From contig NZ_CP071139.1 in NCBI RefSeq assembly GCF_017639205.1, forward strand, positions 5,765,501 through 5,829,500: DNA of 64,000 bases. The letters run 5' to 3'. Positions 8,175-16,452 of this stretch are shown piece after piece (position 1 is the stretch's first letter; each line of letters opens with the position of its first letter). The DNA is from Streptomyces nojiriensis (GTDB lineage Bacteria; Actinomycetota; Actinomycetes; Streptomycetales; Streptomycetaceae). The position numbers were made by a program, and so were the translations under genes. The notes beneath the pieces were generated by a model. It was not told the DNA's origin. It saw nothing but the letters and a program-made list of their open reading frames with translations, and made no database searches.

Positions 8175-9221
8175 TCACAGGCCGCGGACCGCGGCGACCG
8201 TGAACGTGGTGGGGGTGCCCGAGTCCGGGGACATGGGGCCGCCCTTGTCGAACTGGGAGCGGACCACCAGCGTGCGGCCCGGGGTGTGCGCGAGGGTCGT
8301 GGGGATCTGCAGGGACGGGTCCGTGATCGTGCGGGTCAGGCGGGCGCGGGTGCCGTCCGCGCAGACCTGCCAGCGGGTCAGCGTGTTGGTGGCGTTGTGC
8401 GCCACGCGCAAGGTGCCGTCGGGAGAGAGGTCGAGGCCGTCGGCGGCCTTCAGGTCGCCGCCGCCGAGGTCGACGCGGCGGACGGCGCCGGTGCGCAGGT
8501 CGACGCGGTAGAGGTCGCCCTCCGGCATGTCGACGGTGAGGAGGTAGCGGCCCGTCCGGTCGACCGCGATGCCGTTCAGGCTGAAGCCGCCGGCCGGCCG
8601 GGGGCGCAGGGCCGCGGAGAGGTCGTAGGCCTCGGTCAGGGCGCCGCTCCCGTGGGCCAGTTGCTCGGGGGTCACCCGGTAGATCACGCCGCGGACGCTG
8701 TCCGTGAGGTACGCGGTGCCGTCCGGGGTGAGGGCCAGGTCGTTGATGAAGTGGGCGGGGGCCCCGGCTCCCCGGGCCACCTCGAAGTGGGCCAGGCGGG
8801 ACCCGTCGGCGGTGTCGTAGACCGCCACGCCCGCGGTCGAGTCGGTGACCCACAGACGGCCGAGCGCGTCGACGCGCAGGCCGTTCGCCGTGCGGCGGCC
8901 GTCGGTGCCGGAGGGCAGGAACACCTCGGCCTCGGGCCGGCCGGGACGGGCCCGGTAGACGGTGCCGTCCGCGTACGAGCCGACGTAGACGGTACGGGTA
9001 CGGGGGTCGGTGGCGATGCCCTCCGGGTAGACCTTCCCGCCGGGCAGGGCGAAGGCCGTGGATATCCGGGGGTCGCCCGCCGGGGCGTGCGCCTGTGCCG
9101 GGGCCGCTCCCAGGCCGAGGGTCACGGCCAGGGCCGTCGCCAGGGCCGCGGTCCAGGCCGTGGTCGGGACCGGAGTGCGGGCAGGGGTGAGCGCGGCAGG
9201 CAGGAATGACTTCGTCTTCAC
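8175..9221 (-). CDS. secreted SMP-30/gluconolactonase-like beta-propeller protein
   Basis: The 348-residue product begins with an export signal (basic n-region, hydrophobic AALATALAVTLGLG, APAQA cleavage motif near residue 45). The mature part is a series of strand repeats typical of SMP-30/strictosidine-synthase-like six-bladed propellers: YPEGIATDPRTRTVYVG, TANGLRVDALGRLWVTD, FINDLALTPDGTAYLTD, LNGIAVDRTGRYLLTV, AADGLDLSPDGTLRVA. Family members are metal-dependent lactonases or esterases, but substrate cannot be read here. Start is GTG. It is transcribed divergently from a MarR regulator, and the short shared promoter region holds two perfect palindromes, suggesting control by that regulator. 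Confidence 0.8.
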   Translation of the reverse strand: MKTKSFLPAALTPARTPVPTTAWTAALATALAVTLGLGAAPAQAHAPAGDPRISTAFALPGGKVYPEGIATDPRTRTVYVGSYADGTVYRARPGRPEAEVFLPSGTDGRRTANGLRVDALGRLWVTDSTAGVAVYDTADGSRLAHFEVARGAGAPAHFINDLALTPDGTAYLTDSVRGVIYRVTPEQLAHGSGALTEAYDLSAALRPRPAGGFSLNGIAVDRTGRYLLTVDMPEGDLYRVDLRTGAVRRVDLGGGDLKAADGLDLSPDGTLRVAHNATNTLTRWQVCADGTRARLTRTITDPSLQIPTTLAHTPGRTLVVRSQFDKGGPMSPDSGTPTTFTVAAVRGL

Positions 9222-9260
9222 GGGTGTCCTCTGATGAGTAGGTGAAGGCGAATCTATGTG

Positions 9261-9280
9261 AGAGCTCTAATGCTTGCAAG
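9261..9280. promoter_or_regulatory. paired palindromes, candidate MarR operator
   Basis: Two perfect 8-bp palindromes, AGAGCTCT (9261-9268) and CTTGCAAG (9273-9280), lie 12 bp centre to centre in the divergent promoter region. TAAGAT (9288-9293) ends 7 bases before the marR-type ATG and is a plausible -10 for a leaderless transcript. Confidence 0.5.
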
Positions 9281-9300
9281 GGTGGCCGTAAGATGCGGGC

Positions 9301-9738
9301 ATGACCTCCATGGCCCCCGAGGAGCGCATCGGCTCTCACCTCAAGCGTGCGGAGCAGGCGCTTCTCGCGGCGAAGAACACGGCGTGCAAGCCGGCCGCAG
9401 TAACGGTTCCGCAGTACGCCGCGCTGCTCTGGCTGGCTGAGAAGCCCGGCATCTCGGCCGCCGCGCTCGCCCGCCTGTGCGGGGTGACGCCGCCGACCAT
9501 GAACACCGTGCTGAAGAACCTCCAGGAGCGCGGGCTCATCGAGCGGACCCCGCACGAATGGCACCGCAACGTGCTGGAGACCCGGCTCACGGACGAGGGA
9601 CGCACGGCGATGGAGCTGGCGGACTCCGGTGCGGTGCGGGTGGAGCGGGCGCTCGCCGCCGCATTCACCCCTGAGGAGCGGGAGCTGCTGATCCAGCTGC
9701 TCGGGCGGTGCGCGGAGGCGCTCGAAGCCCAGCGCTGA
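9301..9738 (+). CDS. MarR-family transcriptional regulator
   Basis: A 145-residue winged-helix protein. Central HTH: ISAAALARLCGVTPPTMNTVLKNLQERGLIER; then a wing (LETRLTDEGR) and a C-terminal dimerisation helix with FTPEERELLIQLL, all in the usual MarR order. MarR proteins are dimeric repressors or activators relieved by small phenolic or oxidative ligands; Cys30 and Cys62 could be redox-sensing but that is speculative. The ATG has no Shine-Dalgarno sequence and probably starts a leaderless mRNA. The divergent SMP-30-like gene is its likely target. Confidence 0.88.
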   Translation: MTSMAPEERIGSHLKRAEQALLAAKNTACKPAAVTVPQYAALLWLAEKPGISAAALARLCGVTPPTMNTVLKNLQERGLIERTPHEWHRNVLETRLTDEGRTAMELADSGAVRVERALAAAFTPEERELLIQLLGRCAEALEAQR

Positions 9739-9745
9739 GCCGGCC

Positions 9746-9768
9746 GTCCTGCCGGATCCCGGCAGGAC
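9746..9768 (+). terminator. terminator after marR-type gene
   Basis: Ten-bp perfect stem GTCCTGCCGG / CCGGCAGGAC with a 3-nt loop, followed by TTTGCTCTT, eight bases after the stop codon. Confidence 0.7.
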
Positions 9769-9901
9769 TTTGCTCTTCCTTGGAACTGTGCGGGGCTTCC
9801 GCACATCAGAACCAGGGGGTGTCCGACCGGCAGGACGCCCTCTGGGGGATGTCCAGCCGTTCTGCCCCGGGGGGCAGTCATGACCGTTCGGAGTGAAGTC
9901 C

Positions 9902-11131
9902 GTGCACCAGCACCCGCAGCGCCCTCGGCCCGATGAGCAGCCGTCGTACCAGGAGTACCCGCCCCGGGAGCAGTACCAGGGGCACGAGGACTTCCCCGGG
10001 TACCCGGGCCCGCCGCAGCAGTACCGGCCGTACGGCGAGCGGCCCGCCGCCGCCCGGACCCCGGAGCCGAAGCGCTCCCGGCGCCGAATACGGATCGGCG
10101 CGGCGGTCGCCCTCGCACTCCTGGTCGGCGGCGCCGGGGTCGGCGCCTGGAAGCTCGACTGGTTCTCCGGCAACGGCGAGGAGGTGAGCTTCGGGAAGGG
10201 CACCCCGCCCCCGGCCACGGCCAAGGCGGAACCGAGCGCCCCGGCGACCGCCGCCACGCCCTCCGGCGACCCGGACGTGGCTCTGCCGGCCGGCCCCAAG
10301 TCCGGCTTCAAGCAGACCGCCAAGCTCGACGACGGCACGATCATCGCCAAGACCCGTCTCGCCGGCGCGAAGTCCGGCTTCGAGGGCGACGTATGGGTGT
10401 GGGCGCCCAAGGAGTACGACGACCCCAAGTACGCCAAGAGCGGCTTCCCGGTCCTCATCGCGCTCCCCGGCGGCAACGGCTTCCCGGACAACTACTGGGC
10501 CGACCGCAGCCTCGGCCTCCAGAAGGCCATCAGCGACGGCGCCAAGGCGGGCACCAGCCTGCCGTTCATCGTGATCATGCCGGTGCTCAACCCGGACGCC
10601 AAGTACTACTACGACGGCTCCGACATCCCCGGCCAGGCCAAGATGGGCACGTGGATGGCCGAGGACGTCCCCGACTTCGTCAAGGCCAACTTCCGTACGT
10701 ACAAGTCCCGTGACGGCTGGGCCTTCATGGGCTCCTCCTCCGGCGCATTCGTCGGCATGAAGACCGTCCTGCAGCACCCGGACCGGTTCAAGGCCGTGAT
10801 CGCCAGCGGCGGCGAGATCGTCCCGGACTCCCCGCTCTGGAAGGGACACCAGGCCGAGATGGACGCGAACGACCCGGAGAAGCTCGCCCAGAAGCTGATC
10901 GACACCAAGGGTCCCGAGGTCTACATCAACTTCCAGATCGGCACCAAGGAGAGCGGGAAGGAGCGGATGACGAAGTTCCAGCAGCAGTACGGCAAGGGGC
11001 CGGTCAAGATGACCATCCGCGACATCCAGAACGGCGAGCACAACGGCTGGCACTACGTCCGGGGCATGAAGGAAGGCTCCCTGGAGTGGGTCAGCAAGGT
11101 CCTGAAGGGGCCGAAGCCCGAAGCGGGCTGA
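9902..11131 (+). CDS. membrane-anchored alpha/beta-hydrolase esterase, copy 1
   Basis: A ~409-residue protein with a Pro/Gln/Tyr-rich cytoplasmic N-terminus, an Arg cluster and one membrane segment (IGAAVALALLVGGAGVGAW), a Pro/Ala linker and an extracellular esterase domain. The domain resembles the antigen-85/esterase-D group: VLIALPGG, PFIVIMPV, and nucleophile elbow GSSSGAF with Ser279; a C-terminal GEHNGWHY supplies the likely catalytic His. The GTG chosen here has GGAG eight bases upstream; an in-frame GTG nine bases earlier overlaps that GGAG. It is highly similar along its length to the next gene, a tandem duplication. Substrate unknown; cell-envelope acyl or polysaccharide esterase is an inference. 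Confidence 0.8.
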   Translation: MHQHPQRPRPDEQPSYQEYPPREQYQGHEDFPGYPGPPQQYRPYGERPAAARTPEPKRSRRRIRIGAAVALALLVGGAGVGAWKLDWFSGNGEEVSFGKGTPPPATAKAEPSAPATAATPSGDPDVALPAGPKSGFKQTAKLDDGTIIAKTRLAGAKSGFEGDVWVWAPKEYDDPKYAKSGFPVLIALPGGNGFPDNYWADRSLGLQKAISDGAKAGTSLPFIVIMPVLNPDAKYYYDGSDIPGQAKMGTWMAEDVPDFVKANFRTYKSRDGWAFMGSSSGAFVGMKTVLQHPDRFKAVIASGGEIVPDSPLWKGHQAEMDANDPEKLAQKLIDTKGPEVYINFQIGTKESGKERMTKFQQQYGKGPVKMTIRDIQNGEHNGWHYVRGMKEGSLEWVSKVLKGPKPEAG

Positions 11132-11245
11132 CCTGCCCGGCCGCGCCGCAGCCGCGCGTCCCGGCCGGCCGCGTGGTGCTCGCCACGTCACCCCCGTCCC
11201 AGGCAACCCATCCCGTCGTTCATACCTCTGTAAAGGGTGTAAGGG

Positions 11246-11259
11246 GGACCGATCGGTCC
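11246..11259. promoter_or_regulatory. 14-bp perfect palindrome upstream of esterase 2
   Basis: GGACCGATCGGTCC is a perfect palindrome in the 174-bp gap between the two esterase genes, ~46 bases before the second start, in the form expected of a TetR-type operator. A regulator gene is not adjacent. Confidence 0.45.
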
Positions 11260-11305
11260 GACCCGCGCTCCTGGTGGGCGCCGGAGAAGGAACGGGACAA
11301 AAACC

Positions 11306-12388
11306 GTGCAGCAAGACCAGCAAGGCGACGGCAGCCCTGTGACCGAGGGCGGCCGTCGCCCCCATCGCCTGCGCATGATCCTGATCAGCGGCGGGCTCGC
11401 GCTCACCCTCGCCGCAGGCGGAACCGCGGCGTACAAGTTCGGCCTCTTCTCGGACATAGGGGATCCGGTCTCCTTCGGCAAGGTCCAGGAGAAGGCCGGC
11501 GCGGCCGCCGAGCTGCCGCCCGAAGTGCAGATGCCGACCGGGCCGAAGGCCTCGTTCATCCGCACCTCACGGCTGCCGGACGGCACCCAGATCGGCCGCA
11601 CCACCCTCACCGGCAAGAAGTCCGGCTTCACGGGTGACGTGTGGGTGTGGGTGCCCAAGGAGTACGACGACCCGAGGTACGCCAAGAGCGGCTTCCCGGT
11701 CCTGATCTCCCTGCCCGGCGGCCGCGGCTACCCCACCAACTACTGGGGCACGGGCCCCGGCCTCGGCCTCCAGAAGGCCGTGAGCGACGGGGCCAAGGCC
11801 GGTACCAGCCTGCCCTTCATCCTGATCATGCCGGTGCACAACGCGGACACCAAGCACCACTTCGACGCCTCGGACATCCCCGGCCAGCCCAAGATGGGCA
11901 CCTGGATGGTCGAAGACATCCCGGATTTCACGAAGGCCAATTTCCGGACCTTCACCTCCCGCGACGGCTGGGCCTTCATGGGCTCCTCCGCGGGCGGATT
12001 CGGCGCCTTCAAGCACGTCCTCAAGTATCCCGACCGGTTCAAGGCGGCCATCGCGAGCGGGGTCGACATCGTCCCCGACTCCCCGCTGTGGCAGGGGAAC
12101 AAGCAGGCCATGGACGCCGACAACCCGGAGAAGCTCGCCGAGAAGCTGATCGCGGCGGGCGGTCCGGACGTCTACATCAACTTCCAGATCGGCACCGCGG
12201 AGACCGGCCGCGACAAGGCCGAGAAGTTCATGAACGACTTCGGGAAGGGCCCCGTGCACACCTCGCTGCAGGTGATCCAGGATGGTGAGCACAACGGAAA
12301 GTCGTACGTGCGCGGTATGAGGGAGGGCGCTCTGGAGTGGATCAGCAAGGTGATGAAGGGACCGACACCCGATCCCGGCGTGCGATGA
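11306..12388 (+). CDS. membrane-anchored alpha/beta-hydrolase esterase, copy 2
   Basis: A 360-residue paralogue of the preceding esterase with a shorter N-terminus. It has one membrane segment (MILISGGLALTLAAGG) and then the same domain: PVLISLPGGRGY, PFILIMPVHN, nucleophile elbow GSSAGGF with Ser228, and C-terminal GEHNGKSY. Many stretches are identical with copy 1 (for example SGFTGDVWVWVPKEYDD versus SGFEGDVWVWAPKEYDD). The GTG start parallels the start chosen for copy 1. Its stop overlaps the ATG of the protease gene (ATGA), so esterase and protease are co-translated. The gap before it has its own promoter-like region with a strong palindrome, so the two copies may be regulated differently. 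Confidence 0.8.
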   Translation: MQQDQQGDGSPVTEGGRRPHRLRMILISGGLALTLAAGGTAAYKFGLFSDIGDPVSFGKVQEKAGAAAELPPEVQMPTGPKASFIRTSRLPDGTQIGRTTLTGKKSGFTGDVWVWVPKEYDDPRYAKSGFPVLISLPGGRGYPTNYWGTGPGLGLQKAVSDGAKAGTSLPFILIMPVHNADTKHHFDASDIPGQPKMGTWMVEDIPDFTKANFRTFTSRDGWAFMGSSAGGFGAFKHVLKYPDRFKAAIASGVDIVPDSPLWQGNKQAMDADNPEKLAEKLIAAGGPDVYINFQIGTAETGRDKAEKFMNDFGKGPVHTSLQVIQDGEHNGKSYVRGMREGALEWISKVMKGPTPDPGVR

Positions 12389-13176
12389 GCACGGTGGTGA
12401 AGGGGGCGTCGGCGGCCGCCGCGGCGGGGATCGCGGCGGTGTTCGCCGTCGCGTTCCTCAAGGCGCCCGGCGAGCGGCCGGTGCTCCCCTTCCCCACCGT
12501 CGGAGTACTCATGGCGGGCGGCGAGCACTGGTGCACGGCGAGCGTCGTCGACAGCCCGCGGGGCAACGTCGTCGCGACCGCCGCGCACTGCGTGGCCCCC
12601 GCGGGCGAGGACGGCCGACCGGGCGAGGTGGCCCACGACGGGCTGGCCATCGGCGAGCTCTCCTTCGCCCCGGCCTTCTCCGGCGAGGGCGCCGGCACCC
12701 AGCCGCTGGGGGTGTGGAAGGTCAAGTCGATCCACGTGGACGACCGCTGGACGAAATGGGGCGAGGACACCGCCGACTTCGCCTTCCTCACCATCGAGCC
12801 GGACGAGGACGGGCGCAGCATCCAGGAAGCGGTCGGCGGCGGCGCCGAGGCCCCCAAGCCCGAGTGGACCTCGGGGTACGAACGGGACGTGACCGTCGTC
12901 GGCTACCCGGAGTCCGAGCACAACCCGCAGAACAAGCCCGTCTCCTGCACCACCCAGACCCGCCACGACGAGGACGACCCCGACATGCTCTACATGAGCT
13001 GCGCCGGGTTCTGGACGGGGACCAGCGGCAGCCCCTGGATCGCGGACCGGGGCGGGCCGGACCGGGCCGGGCGGCTGATCGGGGTGCTGAGCGGCGGGGA
13101 CACGGACGTGGACTCCACGGCCGCGTTGTTCGACGAGCACGCGAAGGCCCTGTACGAGGCGGCCGCACGGGGCTGA
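12385..13176 (+). CDS. secreted/membrane-anchored trypsin-like serine protease (S1 fold)
   Basis: A 263-residue protein with an N-terminal hydrophobic segment (AAAAGIAAVFAVAFL) as signal or anchor. The catalytic triad is visible: His68 in TAAHC, Asp131 in TADFAFL and Ser214 in GTSGSPW. Cysteines at 50/69 sit as in trypsin-like folds, and there is another pair around SCTTQ/MSCAG. Short V8/glutamyl-endopeptidase-like proteases have this arrangement. The ATG overlaps the esterase stop, suggesting co-expression at the cell surface. It ends in a short convergent gap with the EamA gene. The substrate cannot be deduced. Confidence 0.82.
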   Translation: MSTVVKGASAAAAAGIAAVFAVAFLKAPGERPVLPFPTVGVLMAGGEHWCTASVVDSPRGNVVATAAHCVAPAGEDGRPGEVAHDGLAIGELSFAPAFSGEGAGTQPLGVWKVKSIHVDDRWTKWGEDTADFAFLTIEPDEDGRSIQEAVGGGAEAPKPEWTSGYERDVTVVGYPESEHNPQNKPVSCTTQTRHDEDDPDMLYMSCAGFWTGTSGSPWIADRGGPDRAGRLIGVLSGGDTDVDSTAALFDEHAKALYEAAARG

Positions 13177-13193
13177 GCGCGCCCGCGCCGCCG

Positions 13194-14138
13194 CTACTTC
13201 TTCCGCTCGGTACCGACGATCACGCCCACCGCCGCCACGACGATCGCACCGCCGACCAGGATCTGCCAGGACAGGGCCTCGTCGAGGATCAGCGTGCCGA
13301 GCGCCACGGCGACGACCGGATTGACGTACGCGTACGTGGACACCAGCGACAGCGGCGCGGCCTGGAGCAGCCACACGTACGCCGTGAAACCGACGAGCGA
13401 GCCGACGACCGTCAGATAGCCGAGGGCCAGCCAGGAGGCGGTGGAGAACGCCGCCGGGTCCAGACCGTGGTGCTCGCCGCGCAGCAGGCCGACGACCACG
13501 GCGGCGGCCCCGCCCGCGAACATCTGGTAGGCGCTGCCGGTGAAGGGATTGTCCGGCAGCTTCAGCCGCGGCGCCGAGAACGAGCCCAGCGACCACAGGA
13601 CCGAAGCCGCCACGACCATCAGCACCCCCGACAGCCGCACCGAGCCGCTGAGCCCCGGGCTGGTCAGCACCGCGAGCCCGGCGAGACCCACGAGCACCCC
13701 GGCCAGGGTGCGCGGCGGGGGCCGGTCCCCGGTGCTCGCCCGGAGCACCACCACCCACATCGGCACCGCCGCCACCAGCAGCGCGGCGAGGCCCGACGGC
13801 ACCGAGGTCTCGGCGAGGACCACCAGGCCGTTCCCGCCCAGGATCAGCAGCAGCCCGACCAGGGCCGCCGAGCCGAGCTGGGCGCGGGTGGCCCGCAGCG
13901 CGGCCGGACCGTACCGCCAGGCGACGACGGCGGACAGCAGCAGGCCGGCGGTGATGAACCGGGCTCCGGCGGAGAGGAAGGGCGGCATGGTCTCGACGAC
14001 GATCCGGATGCCGAGGTAGGTCGAGCCCCAGACGACGTAGACGACGGCGAGGGCGGCCCAGACCGTGCCCGGGATCCTGCCGCGGGGGGTGGTGGCCGGG
14101 CCGGCGGCCCTGCCGTCGACCGGCGTTGAGGTGCTCAT
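13194..14138 (-). CDS. EamA/DMT-family transporter
   Basis: A 314-residue integral membrane protein with about ten hydrophobic helices and two internally repeated EamA halves; the first begins WAALAVVYVVWGSTYLGIRI and the second after RLSGVLMVVAASVLWSLGSF. The signature ETMPPFLSAGARFITAGLLL and the ending (IVVAAVGVIVGTERKK) are typical of YedA/RhaT-like drug/metabolite exporters. The substrate is unknown. A TAGGAT hexamer lies six bases upstream of the ATG with no ribosome binding site, so the mRNA is probably leaderless. Confidence 0.88.
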   Translation of the reverse strand: MSTSTPVDGRAAGPATTPRGRIPGTVWAALAVVYVVWGSTYLGIRIVVETMPPFLSAGARFITAGLLLSAVVAWRYGPAALRATRAQLGSAALVGLLLILGGNGLVVLAETSVPSGLAALLVAAVPMWVVVLRASTGDRPPPRTLAGVLVGLAGLAVLTSPGLSGSVRLSGVLMVVAASVLWSLGSFSAPRLKLPDNPFTGSAYQMFAGGAAAVVVGLLRGEHHGLDPAAFSTASWLALGYLTVVGSLVGFTAYVWLLQAAPLSLVSTYAYVNPVVAVALGTLILDEALSWQILVGGAIVVAAVGVIVGTERKK

Positions 14139-14144
14139 GCTCGG

Positions 14145-14150
14145 ATCCTA
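14145..14150 (-). promoter_or_regulatory. -10 element of EamA gene, leaderless
   Basis: On the minus strand TAGGAT lies six bases before the ATG, the spacing of a leaderless transcript. Confidence 0.5.
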
Positions 14151-14182
14151 AGGTCGTTGGCCCATGCACGCTTCCCTGTTTC

Positions 14183-15001
14183 TCATCCCTTGAGCAGGTC
14201 GTTCAGCTCGCTGTAGGGGAGGGAGTGGGCGAGTGCTCCGTAGGTGCCCTCCGCGATCAGCTCCTCGGTGGCGCGGCGGACCACGGCGTACGCGGCTTCG
14301 GCGACCCAGGAGCCGAGGCTGACGCGGGAGACGCCGAGGGCGCCGAAGGCGGCGACGGTCGGGGCGCCCGGGCCGAGCAGGATGTTGAGGGGCGCGTCGA
14401 TGCCCTTGGCGAGCTCGGTGACGGTGGCCGGGTCGAGGACACCGGGCACGAAGACGCCGGTGGCTCCCGCCCGCAGGTACGCGGCGGCACGGGCGAGGGT
14501 GTCGTCCAGGCGGGTGGCGTCCTCGCCGAAGGCCCGCAGGTAGGTGTCGATGCGGGCGTTGATGTAGAGCGGGACCCCGGCGGCGTCGGCCGCGGCGCGG
14601 GCCGCGGCCAGGCGCTCGATCTGCTCGGCGGGGTCGCGGTGGCCGTCCTCGATGTTGATGCCGACCGCGCCGGCGGCGAGGACTCCGGTCACGGTCTCGC
14701 CCACGGCGGCGGGGTCGGCCCCGAAGCCGCCCTCGATGTCGGCGGTCACGGGCACGGGGACGGCGGCGACCACGCGGGCGACGAGGTCGAGGGCCCGGTC
14801 CCGGGCGAGCGCGTCGCCGTCGGGGGACCCGAGGGACCAGGCGACGCCGGCGCTGGTGGTGGCGACGGCGGGGGCGCCGGCGGCCGCGACGATGCGGGCG
14901 CTGGCCACGTCCCAGGCGTTGGCGAGGGCGAGCGGGGCGGCGGGGGTGTGCAGGGCCGTGAACGCCGCGGCCTTGGCGGCGAGATCAACATGGGTGGTCA
15001 T
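14183..15001 (-). CDS. isocitrate lyase / PEP mutase family protein
   Basis: A 272-residue TIM-barrel enzyme. Family motifs: ANAWDVASARIV near residue 28, TTSAGVAWSLG, VTADIEGGFG (metal-binding acidic cluster), VGINIEDG and YINARIDTYL. These match the PEP mutase/oxaloacetate decarboxylase-like branch, which cleaves or rearranges C-C or P-C bonds of small oxoacids with Mg2+. The KKCGH-type loop of true isocitrate lyase is absent. No phosphonate genes are nearby, so phosphonate synthesis is unlikely; a 2-methylisocitrate-lyase-like or carboxy-lyase function is possible. The gene stands alone between the EamA and threonine-synthase-like genes, all on the minus strand. Confidence 0.82.
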   Translation of the reverse strand: MTTHVDLAAKAAAFTALHTPAAPLALANAWDVASARIVAAAGAPAVATTSAGVAWSLGSPDGDALARDRALDLVARVVAAVPVPVTADIEGGFGADPAAVGETVTGVLAAGAVGINIEDGHRDPAEQIERLAAARAAADAAGVPLYINARIDTYLRAFGEDATRLDDTLARAAAYLRAGATGVFVPGVLDPATVTELAKGIDAPLNILLGPGAPTVAAFGALGVSRVSLGSWVAEAAYAVVRRATEELIAEGTYGALAHSLPYSELNDLLKG

Positions 15002-15119
15002 GGGGTCAGTTCACCAGACCGGGTGCGTCCGGTCTCGCGGAATTCCGACATGGACGTGGGGCGGGAGGGACGGCTGGGGCGGTGGTGGTGCGCCGCCGCC
15101 TGTTCGCCGTCCGTACGGC

Positions 15120-16214
15120 CTAGCCGCCCGCGCCGCACAGGGGGAGCACGGCGGTGCGGCCCTGCAGGGGGTCTCCCGGGGCCGCCGGGCCCACCGCGGC
15201 CCAGCAGGCCGCTGCCGTCGGCTCCACGGAGAGGCCGCGGCGGGCCAGGTCCCGCTGGGCCTCCTGCAGCCGGTCGTCCGGGACGGTCAGGACGGTGCCG
15301 CCGGACTTGCGGACCGCCGCCAGGATCTGGCGGGCGCGGGGCGGCGCCGGGATGGCGATCCCCTCGGCCAGGGTCGGCCGCTGTTCCACCGGGGCGGCTT
15401 CCTCGGCGCCCGCCGCGAAGGCCTGCGCCAGCGGGGACACCGCCTCCGCCTGGACCGCGATCAGCGCCGGCGGCCGGACCCCGCGCCGGGCCAGCTCCTC
15501 CACGGCCAGGGCGGCCCCGAGCAGCAGGGTGCCGTTGCCCACCGGGACCACCAGGGCCTCCGGGAGCCGCCCGCCCAGCTCCTCCCACACCTCGTACACG
15601 TACGTCTTGGTCCCGTGCAGGAAGTACGGGTTGAACACGTGGCTCGCGTAGAAGACCCCCGGCGCGTCCGCCGCGGCCCGCGCCGCCTCCGAGGCGGCCT
15701 CGCGGCCACCGGGGACCACCCGGACCTCCGCGCCGTGCGACCGCATCCGTTCCGTCTTCTTCTCCGACGTGCCCTCGGGTACGAAGATTTCGCAGGCCAG
15801 TCCGGCCCGCGCGCAGTACGCGGCCACCGCCGTCCCGGCGTTGCCGCTGCTGTCCGCCACCACCCGCTGCGGTGCGAGCCGCCGGGCGAGCTCCACGAGC
15901 ATCACCGCGCCCCGGTCCTTGAAGGACCGCGTGGGCATCAGGAAGTCGAGCTTGGCGTGGATCCGCTCCGCCAGCGGGACCATCGGGGTGTGCCCCTCGG
16001 CCAGCGACACGGAGAACGCCCCGGGCAGCGGCAGCACGGACCCGTACCGCCACAGCGAATTCGGTCCCGCGGCCGGTTCCAGTACCGCGGCCGGGTCCGG
16101 CGTGAAATCGAGGTCCCAGGGGCCGCCGCAGACCGGGCACCCCCACGGGGCGGTCCGGACGTCCGCGCGGGTGCCGTCCTCGGAACAGATGTAGCCGGGG
16201 AGTGCGTGCGTCAT
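15120..16214 (-). CDS. threonine-synthase-like PLP enzyme
   Basis: A 364-residue fold-type II PLP protein. The N-terminus has a small Cys cluster (Cys10, CPVCG at 26-30). LAEGHTPMVPL precedes the PLP lysine in RSFKDRG (Lys99), then SSGNAGTAVAAYCARAG, and a phosphate loop VPVGNGTLLLG. Threonine synthases convert O-phosphohomoserine to threonine, but actinomycetes normally carry their main thrC beside hom and thrB, and no such genes are here. It may be a secondary threonine synthase, cysteate/diaminopropionate synthase or threonine dehydratase-like enzyme. AAAGGTG lies ~9 bases before the ATG. Confidence 0.75.
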   Translation of the reverse strand: MTHALPGYICSEDGTRADVRTAPWGCPVCGGPWDLDFTPDPAAVLEPAAGPNSLWRYGSVLPLPGAFSVSLAEGHTPMVPLAERIHAKLDFLMPTRSFKDRGAVMLVELARRLAPQRVVADSSGNAGTAVAAYCARAGLACEIFVPEGTSEKKTERMRSHGAEVRVVPGGREAASEAARAAADAPGVFYASHVFNPYFLHGTKTYVYEVWEELGGRLPEALVVPVGNGTLLLGAALAVEELARRGVRPPALIAVQAEAVSPLAQAFAAGAEEAAPVEQRPTLAEGIAIPAPPRARQILAAVRKSGGTVLTVPDDRLQEAQRDLARRGLSVEPTAAACWAAVGPAAPGDPLQGRTAVLPLCGAGG

Positions 16215-16452
16215 GTGGGGAACACCTTTGCTCGGTCATGGCCGGTGTACAGCAAGGATGTTACGCGCCGGTGATCACCGACGGGCTCCGTGTCACGCGC
16301 CGCCGCACGGGAGCGGAGGGCGCCGGCCGGGCCGTGCGGGGCAGCGGGGGCGACCGACCTGCCGGGCGCCCCCGCTGCGTACTATTTCGCGCATTCGTTC
16401 GCGCCTTCCGCGGCGCGCCCCGCGATGCCGCCCTGCGATGGAGTCCGCCCCC

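Noticed and set aside
9336..10491. Minus-strand frame antisense to MarR and esterase 1
   Set aside because: Arg/Pro/Gly-rich mirror sequence with no domain; third-position GC bias supports the plus strand.
14183..15001. Phosphonate biosynthesis cluster around the PEP-mutase-like gene
   Set aside because: No phosphonopyruvate decarboxylase or other phosphonate genes nearby; family also contains common lyases.
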